A DNA stretch of 64,000 bases, from positions 1,364,001 through 1,428,000 of the forward strand of contig JAJFZO010000407.1 of the NCBI GenBank assembly GCA_021397835.1, read 5' to 3'. The stretch's first letter is position 1, and every line of letters begins with the position of its first letter. The notes beneath the pieces were generated by a model. That model did no database searches and had not been told where the DNA came from. It saw only the letters and a program-made list of their open reading frames with translations. The translations under genes and the position numbers were made by a program. Shown piece after piece: positions 12,521 to 23,821 of the stretch. Origin of the DNA: Moringa oleifera (Eukaryota > Streptophyta > Magnoliopsida > Brassicales > Moringaceae).

Positions 12521-13660
12521 AACCAAACTCACATGCCCAATTTCATTTTTGGTTTCCCCTTGCAACGCCATTTCTGACATTTTGGAGATTTGAGGCGAAA
12601 ATGAAAATGAGGCCTCTTATCCAAATCTGCGATAACATATATCGTTTGAGTAATAAATTCATTAACATTATTTTTATAATTAATTTATTTTAATATTTCC
12701 TTTCATTTGATTTTTCTTCTAATATAATTAATCATAAATAAAATTTTAATAATTTTAACTTTAAAAAACTGTTTTCAGTAGATACTAATAGATATAGTCA
12801 ATAATATTTTATAAACAATTGAGGCATTAGGATAGCAACCTAAAACTTTTATAAACTCTAAGATTCAATTACTATTTTTTTTATTGGTAAAGTTATTTTT
12901 AATACTTTTAATTAAAAAAATAAATTATTTAAATCAATAGCTAAAGAATTATCATAGTTTAGAGAATTTTCAAGATTAAAAAAATATTTATTTAATTTAT
13001 TATCATCTAAATCTTTAACTTATTTGAATCAAATAAAAAATAAAAATAATATTATATATCTGTGATTATTTAAATCTATTTTTTAAGATGCTAAATAGCA
13101 ATATTCACTATAATAATAAAATATTGACTCTAAAAGAATGTTAAGTAAATTGTGTATTATCTTCATGTGCATTCTCATCAAATTTTTTTCTTCAAATTTG
13201 TCACTTTTTAGGAGAAATAGGTTCAGTGTCCATTTCTAATGCAAGACTTGTAGGAAATTAATCCCTTCAATTGTTCTATGGTATCATCAATATGCATACG
13301 TTTGGATTGTAATATTTTACTATTAATAAAAAATAAAATTTCAAACCAAATAATTATGACTAACAAAAATTCAAAATTTATTTACTAAACTCCCAATTTC
13401 ACTTTTTTATCTTAGCTTCAATGCTAGTTTGAAATTTTGATATTTTATATAAATTTTATGACAACAAATCGTACTACCAATAATGAGATTTTTTTTTTAA
13501 CAAATTAATATAGTAGTTTATACATTTAGTATCTTACGCTTTGTTGCATTGTATGTACTAAGCTTCCTATAAAAATTTTGGTACAGTTCTTTGACTATAT
13601 ATGTTAGATGTTAGAATAAATAGTTTATATATATCTCAAACAATAAGCTCAATATTACAA
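12521..13660. other. AT-rich spacer
   Basis: AT-rich sequence with no supported gene, between the first syntaxin-gene fragment and the first F-box flank block. Confidence 0.55.
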
Positions 13661-14150
13661 GTAATTTTGCAATTTTGATGATATTTTGTAAAGAATGAAA
13701 AACTTTTATACTAATTCGTGCTAATTTTTCTGAAATTTATATCAAATAAAAAAGATCTAAACTTCTTGTTGACATTTATGCAAATGCTAATTATGTAAAT
13801 ATTGTTACTTGTTATGATAATTTCTCTTCAAAGTTTTAGACAAATTTGTTAAATTTATATTTACCGCAATAAATGTCAGACCATTAAAACCTAAAACAAA
13901 AATCAAATTAATGTATTCATGATTGAACCTAATAATTATTAAAATAAATTATTCAATCTTTTGAATGTATAAATTGTCTCAATTTCACATGTAAATTTTT
14001 ATTTGATGCAATTTAAACCAAATAAGTATTTTGATAATTTTGAAACAAAAGTTAAAAAGTCATCTTTTTCTTTGCTGTAATATCAAAATAAGAACAAACA
14101 TGGAATTGAGAGAAGACATGAAATTGATGATAGAAAAAAGCTTTTAGAGA
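13660..14150 (+). repeat. F-box array upstream block (unit A)
   Basis: Diverged copy of a non-coding block also found at 17.2-17.6, 19.6-20.7, 29.7-30.3 and 35.4-35.8 kb. Shared signatures are GACATTTATGCAAATGCT, a TGTTATGATAATTTC block, and TTTTGATAATTTTGAAA followed by TCATCTTTTTCTTT. It precedes F-box gene A with the syntaxin fragment at 14.3 kb inserted between them. Confidence 0.75.
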
Positions 14151-14309
14151 AAAAGAAATCTGTCTAAAATTATCATATATGTAACCCATTACTGCCAACA
14201 CAGATGATGGAAGACATGCACCCCCAATCAATGACTTACCGAATCTGCAAGTGCACATTCTCCATATTGCGTATTTGGAAGTTTCCCAAGAACATAATTG
14301 ACATACATA

Positions 14310-14560
14310 TATACCTGCATAAACTTATTCAAGAAAGGTACTATACTCTCCAGCAAGAGAACATGTAGTTACTTAACAATTTGGAAGTTTATACCTGCAT
14401 AAACAGTTAATATGTTCCTGGCAGGTAAGAAGGCATCAATCATGTAATTCTAAGAAATGACTTCCTCATCTAAATTCAACACAAGAAATAACTATCACAA
14501 AATATATGAATATGTATACAGCCAGTAGGTACCGATGGGAGATCATGACTGGTTTGCACT
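14310..14560 (-). repeat. Second decayed fragment of syntaxin-like gene intron 1
   Basis: Aligns with roughly 7378-7660 and with the copy at 12.2-12.4 kb: shared TCAAGAAGG-like start, GAGAACATGTA, CCTGCATAAACAGTTAAT and the GGGAGATCATGACTGGTT region. It contains no coding exon. It shows that the syntaxin locus was copied at least twice into the F-box array border. Confidence 0.8.
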
Positions 14561-15519
14561 TAGATTGGTCTAATAGCAAAGTAAACAGGTAGCCTTACGA
14601 CAAGCACCTCACGAAAGTTGTCAGAGTCCTGTCTCCTTGTAGAAACAGGAATCCAACTTCAAGAGATGGGGTGACCAAACTGCAAACATACCAGGCAGCT
14701 GCATCCTTCTGCTTGTTACGTTACTAATTTTAGATGTAAATTATTCATAATGGTTCGATAATAATATCTCTGTTGGAGATAAATATTGTTAAATTCTCCA
14801 ATAACAAAAAATAGGATAGTAATGAATATCTCAAACTTTAAAAACCTAAAATATATATAAATTAGTGCAGCAAATAAATTCAAAAGGATTTCTTACTGTA
14901 TATATAGTCCCATGAGGATGTATATATAAATCACTTCATGCAAGAAAAGTATGTGATGAAGTGCAAAAATTGATTGCTTAGTGGCTTTATAGTTCTGGCA
15001 TCCAAAATCGTGGTCCTTTTATTTTGTAAATAATTATGTATGAACATAAACACAAATTTAATTGGACTAACATAATAGATAACTAATTCTTTCATTAATA
15101 AAACCGATAACATAAGGGGGAAAAAAAAAACTTCAGTGAAAATCACAATCTCCTAAACTAGGCTCTCATATCACACGTTAGAAATTTCATTAATTTATGC
15201 AAACTGATCATGCATAACCTTAATCCCTGAATCTTAGAAATTATGGGTTTCACATGCAAAATAATTGATTAAGAAAGTTTACTTTGATTCATGAGATAAA
15301 TTTTCTAGATTTTCGGTGGAGATAATACCAAAACCCTGAGAAGTCTTTTTCTATTCATCTTTTATCAAGATGAATTTGATTCAAACAATACCCATTCAAG
15401 TGACCTAATAAGATATTTAAACTCTTAATGCTATTAACTATAATTACATCCATGATTATCTTTTAAATAAAAAATAACCATTAATATCTAGTAAAAATCC
15501 TTCCCCTACTAGGAGTCTG

Positions 15520-15889
15520 TTTAGTATGCTGTTATATGTATATGCCTGTGCTCTGTATACCCTAATCATAATCTTATTGTTTGTGTGCAGAATACAAATA
15601 CTAGGCAGACTTGGGTTGCATTACTGGAGCTTGACCTTCTCAATCAGTTTCCACTCTCAGAGGTTGGTTGTTTTCAACTCTGTATCTCAATATCTTTTCT
15701 CTTCTTGCTTTTCTCTTTTGGGATGACAACAAACAAGTGGTATTCGATAATCGTCCATGCGTTTAACTTGTGGTGATGGATTTTTAATATTGCGCTCCTC
15801 AGCATCGTATATCTTGGATATTCTATAATCATCATTCTTTGTTTTTCCACAGCTATTCTAGCAATCAAACAGGAGAGGAACCAAAAGCA
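15520..15889 (+). promoter_or_regulatory. Leader and 5'-UTR intron of F-box gene A
   Basis: A TATA-like run (TTATATGTATATG) sits near 15532-15544, followed by a leader shared with genes B and C (CCCTAATCATAATCTT, GACTTGGGTTG). A 5'-UTR intron is likely from 15663 (GGTTGGTTG donor) to 15872 (CAATCAAACAG acceptor). This arrangement is conserved in all three genes, which supports real transcription of the ancestral unit. Confidence 0.6.
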
Positions 15890-16990
15890 ATGGCAAACGA
15901 CATAGAATTGAAAGCAGATAAAGAAGAAGAGAATGCAAGATTGTGGTCTGATCTACCTGTCGATGCGTTATGCTCAATACTTGTTTGTCTTCCAACGGCT
16001 GACTGTAGAAGTTTTCGATTCTCTTGCAAGTCATGGCGATCAACACCGGCCGTTGCTCGGCCCTTCCCGCCACCCTTTGATTTCTTGTTAGCAGATTCTC
16101 CGTGTTTGGTGAGCTTTAATGGGTTCACCCTATTCAGGTTCTGGAACCCGAAACAGAATTACACTTATCAAGTGGACTTGCGTAGATTTCCATATGCAGA
16201 TGTTCGTGGCTCAGGATCAAACGGGTGGCTTCTCATGACTTCACCCTATGACTATTGTCCAAATCCAAGGTCAGTTTACTTGTTCAACCCCATCACCAGG
16301 TCTATGTTCAGACCTCCTACCATACCAGAATTCTTAAAGTTCAGAAGACAGTGTCTCACTTCTGAACCCCAATTGGGTTCTTCAAACTGTTCCATATTCG
16401 GTATTTCAGAGCCCAAATTGGGTTCTATCCAAATTGGCATGGTCAGCTATGGTGAGCGCCATTGGACTGTTGATCAATTCAGAAGCACTTTCAAGGTTTC
16501 TAGCAATCCTCGTTTTCACAACGGGAGATATTATTGCTTAGATAAAACGGGAAACATTGGAGAATTTGATCCGGCAAAGCATAGTTGGAACGTGCATCCT
16601 ACAAGCCTTCAGCAGCATCTTCAGCCTGAATGCAAATACAAGCTATTCCTGGTGACGACAGAAGAAGAAGTACTCTTAGTAGTGTTTGTTTCTGTGCTGA
16701 AAGATGTGTCTATTTTCAAGTTAGATTTCAGTAACATGATTTGGCAGGAGATATCATGCTTGGGAGGCAAGGCTTTGTATGTTTCAGAAATGGGTTGCCT
16801 TGCAACATTGGCTGCAACAGTAGAGAGAGGCAACAAAGTTTATTATTCAGCTGCCAAGGCCCTTGGTCAATGTTTCACCTATTCTTTCGATACTCGAACA
16901 TGGGAAACCGTTCACGAAGCTTATTGCTACCATGAACACTGCATGTCCTCCTATAATATTTGGATTCAGTCCTCCCAAGAAATTGTATGA
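15890..16990 (+). CDS. F-box/DUF295 (KIB-like) protein, copy A
   Basis: Intronless coding sequence of 366 aa beginning MANDIELKADKEEE. Residues ~18-60 form an F-box (LWSDLPVDALCSILVCLP, then SCKSWRS), which in this class binds a SKP1-like adaptor of an SCF ubiquitin ligase. Residues ~90-340 match the DUF295/KIB beta-propeller: SVYLFNPITRSMFRPP, NGRYYCLDKTGNIGEFD and IFKLDFSNMIWQEISCLGGK. The propeller would select the substrate, which is unknown. An ATG-less frame continues upstream, but the family start and the conserved acceptor at 15872 favour the ATG at 15890. It is the most diverged of the three copies and has extra residues such as EPQLGSSNC where B and C read EPTSSDC, yet its length is the same. 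Confidence 0.93.
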   Translation: MANDIELKADKEEENARLWSDLPVDALCSILVCLPTADCRSFRFSCKSWRSTPAVARPFPPPFDFLLADSPCLVSFNGFTLFRFWNPKQNYTYQVDLRRFPYADVRGSGSNGWLLMTSPYDYCPNPRSVYLFNPITRSMFRPPTIPEFLKFRRQCLTSEPQLGSSNCSIFGISEPKLGSIQIGMVSYGERHWTVDQFRSTFKVSSNPRFHNGRYYCLDKTGNIGEFDPAKHSWNVHPTSLQQHLQPECKYKLFLVTTEEEVLLVVFVSVLKDVSIFKLDFSNMIWQEISCLGGKALYVSEMGCLATLAATVERGNKVYYSAAKALGQCFTYSFDTRTWETVHEAYCYHEHCMSSYNIWIQSSQEIV

Positions 16991-17229
16991 TGGATTTAGT
17001 TATATATTTTCTTTTTGTATTTTTAGTATATTTAGTTTATATATTTGGTGTCGTTCAATGTTTAAGATTAATTGCTACAAAAGTTTTCTTACACTTATTA
17101 AGAATATAATAAATAGTTTTATGAATTTTGATTACCAAATTATAGTTCTTTACTAAATCTAATTTTTGTTTATGTTAAACATAAGAACAAATAATTCTTA
17201 GTCTAATTTTTACTTATGACAACTTACAA

Positions 17230-17580
17230 AGAATGGAAGTTTTGTTTAGGTTAGACTTAACAATACACCTCAATTAAGATTGGATGTATCTAAAAATTAA
17301 CCTAATTTTATAACTAATTTTGTAATTTGTTTAAAAATTGTGAAAAAATCAAAACTTTTATAGCTAGCAAAGTATGCTAACTCTTCTTAAATTCTATCAG
17401 AAAAAAATAAAAATTAAAACTTCATACTAACGTTTATGCAAAGCTTATCTTACACTTCACTTGTTATGATGATTTCGGTTCATACTTTAAAACATATTTG
17501 TTATTTTCAAATTTATCAAGATAAAAAATATTGAAAAAGTTAAATAACACTCAAATTTAGATGTACCATATATATTGTAA
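17230..17580 (+). repeat. Ghost upstream block after F-box gene A
   Basis: Resembles the upstream blocks of genes A, B and C (ACTAACGTTTATGCAAAGCT, TTGTTATGATGATTTC, AAATTTATCAAGATAAAAA) but no F-box gene follows it. It probably marks a lost array unit. The stretch 16991-17220 before it is the 3' flank of gene A and is shared with genes B and C. Confidence 0.65.
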
Positions 17581-18600
17581 AATATGTCAAGAAATATAAG
17601 TTAAAATGCTAGCAAGTTTCTTGGAAAATACATTTTAGGATGAATTTTCATAAATTGGCAAGTATCGAAAGTGAGCAAGTAGCGTTGGAATATTGAATTG
17701 CCATGGATAAGTATTATTGGGAATAATAGTTTCAGGTTTTTAGATACATAGTAAGTATCATTAAGAAACTATATTGTTAAGATTTATGAAAAGAATCATC
17801 ATAGGATGATTATTGTAATAAAGCTTAAGTCAAATATTCTTTAAGAGTAAAGCACTATATAAGGACATGAGGTCTGCTTGAGTTTACCTGTGCATAATAT
17901 TGGGAGAGATTCTTCAGAGGGTCAAGGTGCACCTTATTTGAGATTTGTATACATTGAAGTTTGAATGTATTTTTCGTTAGAAGAATCAACTCTTTTTAGG
18001 AGGAAAACACTGTTGCACTTTGAAGGTAGGTTCAAGTGAAAGTGTAAATTTAAGAAGTTTTGTTAAAACTGAATTTCAGTATGTGTTACAATGATTGTAA
18101 TAATTGAAGAAAGAATCTCAACTGTGTAAGGATCAAGTAATGTTGATAAGTGCAAAAAAAAATAAAAATAGTGGTAACTGTTTGATTTTGTTCCAACTCG
18201 AATTTGTTGACCTTATTTTTAGTCACATCGAGGTTCACTTGGTCGGGTCCTAATTGTGACATGGTCTCACATCGTAGCAAATCACCTTATTGAGAAATAT
18301 AAGAATTTACAAACACAATAATACAAAATTATTAACCTACAAGTACTCATGAAACATCACTATTGTGTACTCAATAATGTATTTTCAATGTATAATAACT
18401 CACTACACATCCACAACAATCAACATAACATGCATAGAATTAGCATGTATTTGTAAACCACTCTAATTTATCAAATTACACTAAAACTTGTCGAAAATCA
18501 CTCGTCCAACATGGATTCAACTTTAGAATTGAAAACTCATACAAAAACACGATAAAAGAAACCTAATAAAGATTTTTAATCTTATGCTTTGGTTGTGTGT
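17581..18600. other. Unassigned spacer
   Basis: No protein-like frame. Around 17.85-18.1 kb there is text of LTR-like flavour (ACTATATAAGGACATGAGG followed by short G-rich runs), but I find no primer-binding site, no second LTR and no TG...CA boundary pair, so I do not call an element. Confidence 0.4.
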
Positions 18601-19625
18601 ACAACATGGATTTTGAATGATAAAACATAAAATAGAAAATCAGGGCACACAATCACATGGGAAAACATCCTCCAATCATGGGTTCAAATGGAACCACCAC
18701 CTAACCAAAAAAAAAAAAAAAAAAAAGCTGATGATTTAAAGATGACGTATCCCTTCAAAATGCACATGTACCTTTCAAAATATATATCTTGATACTTCAA
18801 TCTATTTAGAATGCTAATGATTTCGAACCCAAATGTATCCCTCACTGTGCTGGGTTTAAAGAGAGAGTGGAGGGAGAAAACAAAGGGTGACAGTATGGTT
18901 TACTTGAAAGGGTGAGGCTGCCCAAAATGCTTCAATCTGCCCAGAACGTTAAAAATTTAGACTCAATTTCAAAAAAGGGTGGCTTGAAGGAGAAGATGAT
19001 AGGGTAGAAGAAAGAGGCAGTGAAGACTGCTTTTGTTTTATGTGATGATCAGGAAAAGGGAGAAAATAAGAAGAAGAGAGGATGTGACTTGTCTACCAAA
19101 GTCACTGTGTTGTCCAAGAGGGGCACATTCCCTGTTATGTGACCTTATAGCTAGAACCCACTAAGTGATGTGCGCGATACAAAGTTCATGGTGCAGAACT
19201 CTTTTAGTTCATCTTATTGGCTGGGTTTATGCGAAATACGTATCTTTCAAATTTGAGAATCTCTTAGTCTATCCGTAAGAATACGAATATGAATGCGAAT
19301 GAGACCTCAATTACTCTGTTTGATCTAGAAGAGAATAGAACGTACAAATATTCCTTGTCGTTGTAGAAGTGAAGATTGGTTTGTTATCATTCAATGAGCA
19401 TCTTGTATTTCATAAAAATTGGGGGCAATATAATCCTTACGTAAAGGCCACCCTATCCAACTTTCGGACATTAAGATACGTTTCAGCCGTAGATGATTAT
19501 CATAAGAGATTCCCAACATATCATAAGATTCTCATTCTTGAAAATTCGCACTTTTCCAAACCCAGAAAACAGATGAAATTCTAGGATTACTCCTTGGAGC
19601 AAAAAAAAAAAAAAAAAAAGACTGG
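18601..19625 (+). other. Two A-tailed unassigned segments
   Basis: Two long poly(A) runs, about 18707-18727 and 19602-19619, each end a segment of less AT-rich DNA. The second segment carries a 71-codon open frame (19369-19584) that I do not recognise. A-tails can mark retroposed RNA copies, but I find no convincing target-site duplication and no tRNA-like A and B boxes. Confidence 0.35.
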
Positions 19626-20690
19626 TTGTTTGTGCAAGGAAAGACAAAATTTTGTCCACAATCCAAATGCAATCTCAAAATACAGAACTTTATAATTTGG
19701 GATATTTATTGGATAGAGAAAAATTTTGATCAATTCCTAACAATTACCTCAAAAATGAATTTTTTTATGTGTCTCAAAATAACAACAATTTTATCAGTAA
19801 CTTTGATATGCTTCGGCACAAAAGAAAAACATTCAAAGTGTGCCAACTTTTGTGCAAGTTATATCAAAGAAAAATTTCATGCTGACATTTATGTAAATGC
19901 TGATATAAATATTGTTATTTATTATGATAATTTTCTTTTTTCAAAATTCAAAGAAACTTAATTGTTATGTTTTAAATTTATCAAAATAAAAATAATATAT
20001 TAAAAGCTAAAACAACAATCAAATTAATATATATTGAATCAAACCTATAAAACATTAAAATATATTCTCCCCAATCATATATTAAATTTGAAACTTTTGA
20101 TTGTATTGATTATTGGAATCTCCCATGCCAATTTTTTATTTGGTTTCATTCAAACTCAAAAACTATTTTGATAATTTTGAAATCAAATGGACAAACTCAT
20201 CTTTTTCTTTAATTACTATACAATATCCCAAAAAATATACTTTTAGAAAAAAATATATCAAAATAAACTTAAACAATGTAATAAACAAACAAGAAATTGA
20301 GAGTTAAAAGCGTTTATACAGAGAGCATGAAATTGAAATTAAGAGAAAAGAGGAAACAAATGTGAAATAAAAATTTTTAGGTCTATAGTCAAGCAAAATT
20401 AAGAGAACAGCGAAAGCAAAACGTGAAAATATATAAAATTTTGAAATATATAGTTATGTTTTTTTCTGCCTTTATAAATTATCGTTATTGCAATTACTAG
20501 TCTGCCAAGAAATCTCTTTTAATTTATCTTTCATTATTAATCACAATTTTACTCTCAATGCCAAATAACATTAGTTTAAAAAGTAAAATTATTAAACCGA
20601 TCAATTTAATCATAAATAAGAGATAACGACAAATTTATTCTTTTTAATAATTACAATCAATTAGTTTTTAATACAAGATATTATAGATAA
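19626..20690 (+). repeat. F-box array upstream block (unit B)
   Basis: Long non-coding block matching 13.66-14.15 kb (unit A), 29.7-30.3 kb (unit C) and, in its second half (20310-20690), the ghost at 35.38-35.77 kb. Signatures include CTGACATTTATGTAAATGCT, TTTTGATAATTTTGAAATC, GCATGAAATTGAAATTAAGA and TCTGCCAAGAAATCTC. Open frames in it are chance. Confidence 0.75.
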
Positions 20691-21219
20691 TTAAAAAAAC
20701 TATACTATTCACATAAAAATTTTCAAACTTCCATAATTTATTAAAATCCTTCTATCAATTTTCACATTTTTTTTATTCTTTATTCTCTTAATTTATGAAC
20801 TCACTCTCAACTCAAATGTGAAAATTTTGGTTTTTTATTATTTCATAAATTGAAATGTCTTTACAATGACACATTAAGTTTTTACAAATGAAAGATTAAA
20901 GAATGCAAATAATTCGTAATTTTTTGTTTGTATATATTGATGCATTTTGTTTAAAGCACATATTTAAAACATGTGTAATGAACAAAAGCTAATTAAATAT
21001 TTTTAAATTATTTTTTAAAAATTTTATGCATAAATAAGTAAAGATGATATTATTATAGTATTAGTCTTAGAATTACTTATTAGAAAACTACTTCGTGGTT
21101 TGAAAGCCATAAGGGTCTTTTCTCCTAATGAAAAGATAGATCCAACTTCAAGAGATGCCGTGACCTAGTCACAACCCTCCGCGGCAGACGCTCCTTTCCT
21201 TACTTCTTTTTCCACTTCA

Positions 21220-21594
21220 GCATCGTATTATCTCTTATATATCTGCCTCAACTCTCCCTACCCTAATCATAATCTTCTTATTTGTGTGCAAAATAGAAAC
21301 ATACTGCCGACTTGGGTTGCGTTAGTGGAGCTTCAACTTCTCAATCAGCTTTCACTCTCACAGGTTGGTTGTTTTCAAAGTCTCTATCTGAACATTTTCC
21401 TCTCTTCTTGCTTTCTGCTTTTCTCTTTTGGGGCGATAAGAAACAAAACTATTCATCCATCATCCAACTTGACTTCTGATGACGGATTTTTTAATTGAGA
21501 GCTTGGGAGTCAGGTATCCTTGATTTTGATAATCATCAATCTTCGTTTTTTCACAACTTCTCTATCAATCAAACAGGAGAGGAAACAAAAGCAA
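21220..21594 (+). promoter_or_regulatory. Leader and 5'-UTR intron of F-box gene B
   Basis: A TATA-like CTTATATATCTG lies near 21234, followed by CCCTAATCATAATCTTCTT and a leader with a GCCGAC core. The 5'-UTR intron runs from 21364 (CACAG/GTTGGTTG) to 21576 (CAATCAAACAG). The same donor and acceptor are found for genes A and C. Confidence 0.6.
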
Positions 21595-22695
21595 ATGGCA
21601 GGTGAAATAGCATTGACAGCTAAGAAAGAAGAAGAGACGGCAAGTTCATGGTCTGATCTGCCAATCGATATCCTATCCTCGATACTGGTTCGTCTTCCTA
21701 CTGTCGACTGTAGAAGTTTCCGATCCACGTGCAACTCATGGGGATCAATGCCGGGCGTTGCTCGGCCCCTCTTATCACCCTTTGATTCATTACTCGCAGA
21801 TTCTCCATGTTTGGGGAACTTTTATGGGTTCCCCCCATTCAGGTTCTGGAACCCAAAACAGAATAACACTTACCAACTGTACTTGCCTACTGTCCCATAT
21901 TCATTTGTACGCAGCTCAGGGTCAAATGGGTGGCTTCTCATGTCTGGACCTGCTGCCAGTTTTCCAGCTCCAATGTCGGTTTACTTGATCAACCCCATTA
22001 TTAGGTCTATGTTCAGACCTCCTACCACACCAGAAGTTATTCAGTTTAGAAGACTGTGTTTCACTTCTGAGCCCACCTCTTCAGATTGCTCTGTATTCGG
22101 CATTTCAGAACCCAAATTGCGCTCTATCCGGATTGGCATGATCAACCGCGGTGAGCTTCATTGGACAATTTTTCAATTTAGAAGCCGTTTCGAGGCTTCT
22201 AGCAATCCTGTTTTTCACAAGGGGAGATACTATTGCTTAGAAAGCTGGGGGAAAGTAGGAGAATTCGATCCTGAAGAACGTAGTTGGAACGTGCATTCCA
22301 CAAGCCCAGAACAGTATCTTCGGTACTATGAACGCAAATACACGAAATTCATGGTGACGACAGAGGAAGAAGTGCTCTTAGCAGTGTTTGTTTCTTTCAA
22401 CTATAAGGATGTCTGTATTCTTAAGTTAGATGTGAGGAACATGATTTGGCATAAGATATCATGCTTGGAAGGCAAGGCTTTGTATATTTCAGAGAAGGGT
22501 TGCTTCGCAAAATCGGCTGCAACAGAAGAGAGAGGCAACAAAATTTATTATCCAGCTCCCCGCGCCCTCAGCGAATGTTTGATATATTCTTTAGATACTC
22601 AAACATGGGAAACTGTTCATGAAGCTTATCGCGACCATCAACAGCACCTCTCCGAATACAAATTTTGGATTGAGTCCTCCCAAGAAATTGTGTGA
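21595..22695 (+). CDS. F-box/DUF295 (KIB-like) protein, copy B
   Basis: 366 aa, starting MAGEIALTAKKEEETASSW; intronless coding sequence. The F-box spans residues ~18-60 (WSDLPIDILSSILVRLPTVD), but the usual CKSWR-type end reads CNSWGSMPG, with Gly replacing Arg. The DUF295 propeller follows: INPIIRSMFRPPTTPE, HKGRYYCLESWGKVGEFD and ILKLDVRNMIWHKISCLEGK. The frame is intact to TGA at 22693-22695. It is much closer to copy C than to A. Position-specific changes in the F-box and in loops such as SGPAASFPAP suggest relaxed constraint or a shift in substrate specificity. Confidence 0.93.
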   Translation: MAGEIALTAKKEEETASSWSDLPIDILSSILVRLPTVDCRSFRSTCNSWGSMPGVARPLLSPFDSLLADSPCLGNFYGFPPFRFWNPKQNNTYQLYLPTVPYSFVRSSGSNGWLLMSGPAASFPAPMSVYLINPIIRSMFRPPTTPEVIQFRRLCFTSEPTSSDCSVFGISEPKLRSIRIGMINRGELHWTIFQFRSRFEASSNPVFHKGRYYCLESWGKVGEFDPEERSWNVHSTSPEQYLRYYERKYTKFMVTTEEEVLLAVFVSFNYKDVCILKLDVRNMIWHKISCLEGKALYISEKGCFAKSAATEERGNKIYYPAPRALSECLIYSLDTQTWETVHEAYRDHQQHLSEYKFWIESSQEIV

Positions 22696-23394
22696 TGGAT
22701 GGAGTTGTACCGGCTAATTAAGAAGATTGATATTTTGTTTAGTATCTTTAGTTTATGCATCTGGCCATGTTCTATCTTTTAGTTTGCAACAGTAAGTGTT
22801 AGTGTGTAATTTTTCTTGTTCGCAATAAACTTACTTATAAGAATATAATAAATAGATTTATGACTTTTGATTACAGGATCATGATCCATTGCTAATTCTT
22901 TTTTATATCAAACTTAAGAATTAACAAATTTTTAAAATTTTAATTAGAACTCATTTTCAACAACAAAGAGAGCGCACAACCACATACATACACGATAACA
23001 TGTCAGCAGTTTCATAAAATGTGAGAAATACAGGATCTTCATTTTAAATGCAAATACAAGATATTAACGGTGAAGATTAATGAAAAATCTTTATAGTCAT
23101 TGTTCCTCAAGACCATAATTATATCTCTATTTTGAAAATTGGATTCCACTAAATGGATTTGGCATAATGACAACATTGCTGGAGTAATGTATTCATTCAT
23201 TGTAATACTTAAAATATAACTAAAACTAATATAAATCAATCTTCTTAATATTGTACGCCAACTTGTAATAATAAAATAGAGAAAAATAAAACTGTTTAAA
23301 ATTATTGAAAGAAAACAATGTGTACTTATTTTTCACTTCTAGCTACGAACTATGGGCATACACCACAAATATCTTTTAAACAACATAAAATGAA
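22696..23394. other. 3' flank of F-box gene B and spacer
   Basis: 22740-22920 matches the 3' flanks of genes A and C (AGTATCTTTAGTTTATGCAT, AAGAATATAATAAATAG, TTTTGATTAC). The rest is AT-rich without a gene. Confidence 0.6.
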
Positions 23395-23640
23395 AAATAG
23401 TGTATTTAGTTTATATATATTTAGCATCACTTCTTTTACTGCAAAAGTTTTAGCACCAACATAACTCTTTCTATTTATCTAACACTTATTAAGAATATAG
23501 TAAATAATCTTTTGATTTCTAACTATCCAAATATGATGTAATGTAATTCTTGTTTATGTTGGACATATAAAATTAACGATCTTTTAATTAATGATTTATC
23601 ATAAAATATAATTTTACTTTACGTTAGGGTTAACAATAAT
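23395..23640 (+). repeat. Orphan F-box 3' flank (ghost unit)
   Basis: Matches 17010-17200 downstream of gene A (TTTAGTTTATATAT, CTGCAAAAGTTTT-like text, ACACTTATTAAGAATATA, TTCTTGTTTATGTTGGAC) but has no F-box coding sequence before it. It lies only ~700 bp beyond gene B's own 3' flank, so a neighbouring unit has lost its gene. Confidence 0.7.
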
Positions 23641-23689
23641 ATTTTTTTATGAATTGTGATTATCAAATTACATTTGATAACTCAATTAC

Positions 23690-23820
23690 AATGATACATT
23701 TTAAATAAAAGATAAAAGTTTAGTAAAACCCTTATATTTACTCTATGTTACTAATCAAACTCTCATGTTTAAAAAGTAATAATATTAATCTTTCAATTTG
23801 ATTCAAATTATACCTTAATT
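23690..23820. repeat. Dispersed AT-rich repeat
   Basis: Sequence around TAATCAAACTCTCATGTTTAA, followed by AGTAATAATATTAA and TTCAATTTGATTCAAATTA. It recurs in related form near 44.5-44.7 kb (CAATTAAACCATTACGTTTA, AAAAGTAACAAATCAAA). It is non-coding. Confidence 0.5.
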
Positions 23821-23821
23821 C

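Noticed and set aside
15858..16128. Antisense frames over the F-box genes
   Set aside because: Shadows of the F-box coding sequence; similar shadows occur at the same place in each paralogue.
17850..18130. Possible copia LTR
   Set aside because: Some LTR-like text, but no TG...CA ends, no primer-binding site and no second copy in the window.
18640..18727. SINE or tRNA-like element because of GGGTTCAAATGG before an A-run
   Set aside because: No A box at the proper distance, no cloverleaf and no target duplication.
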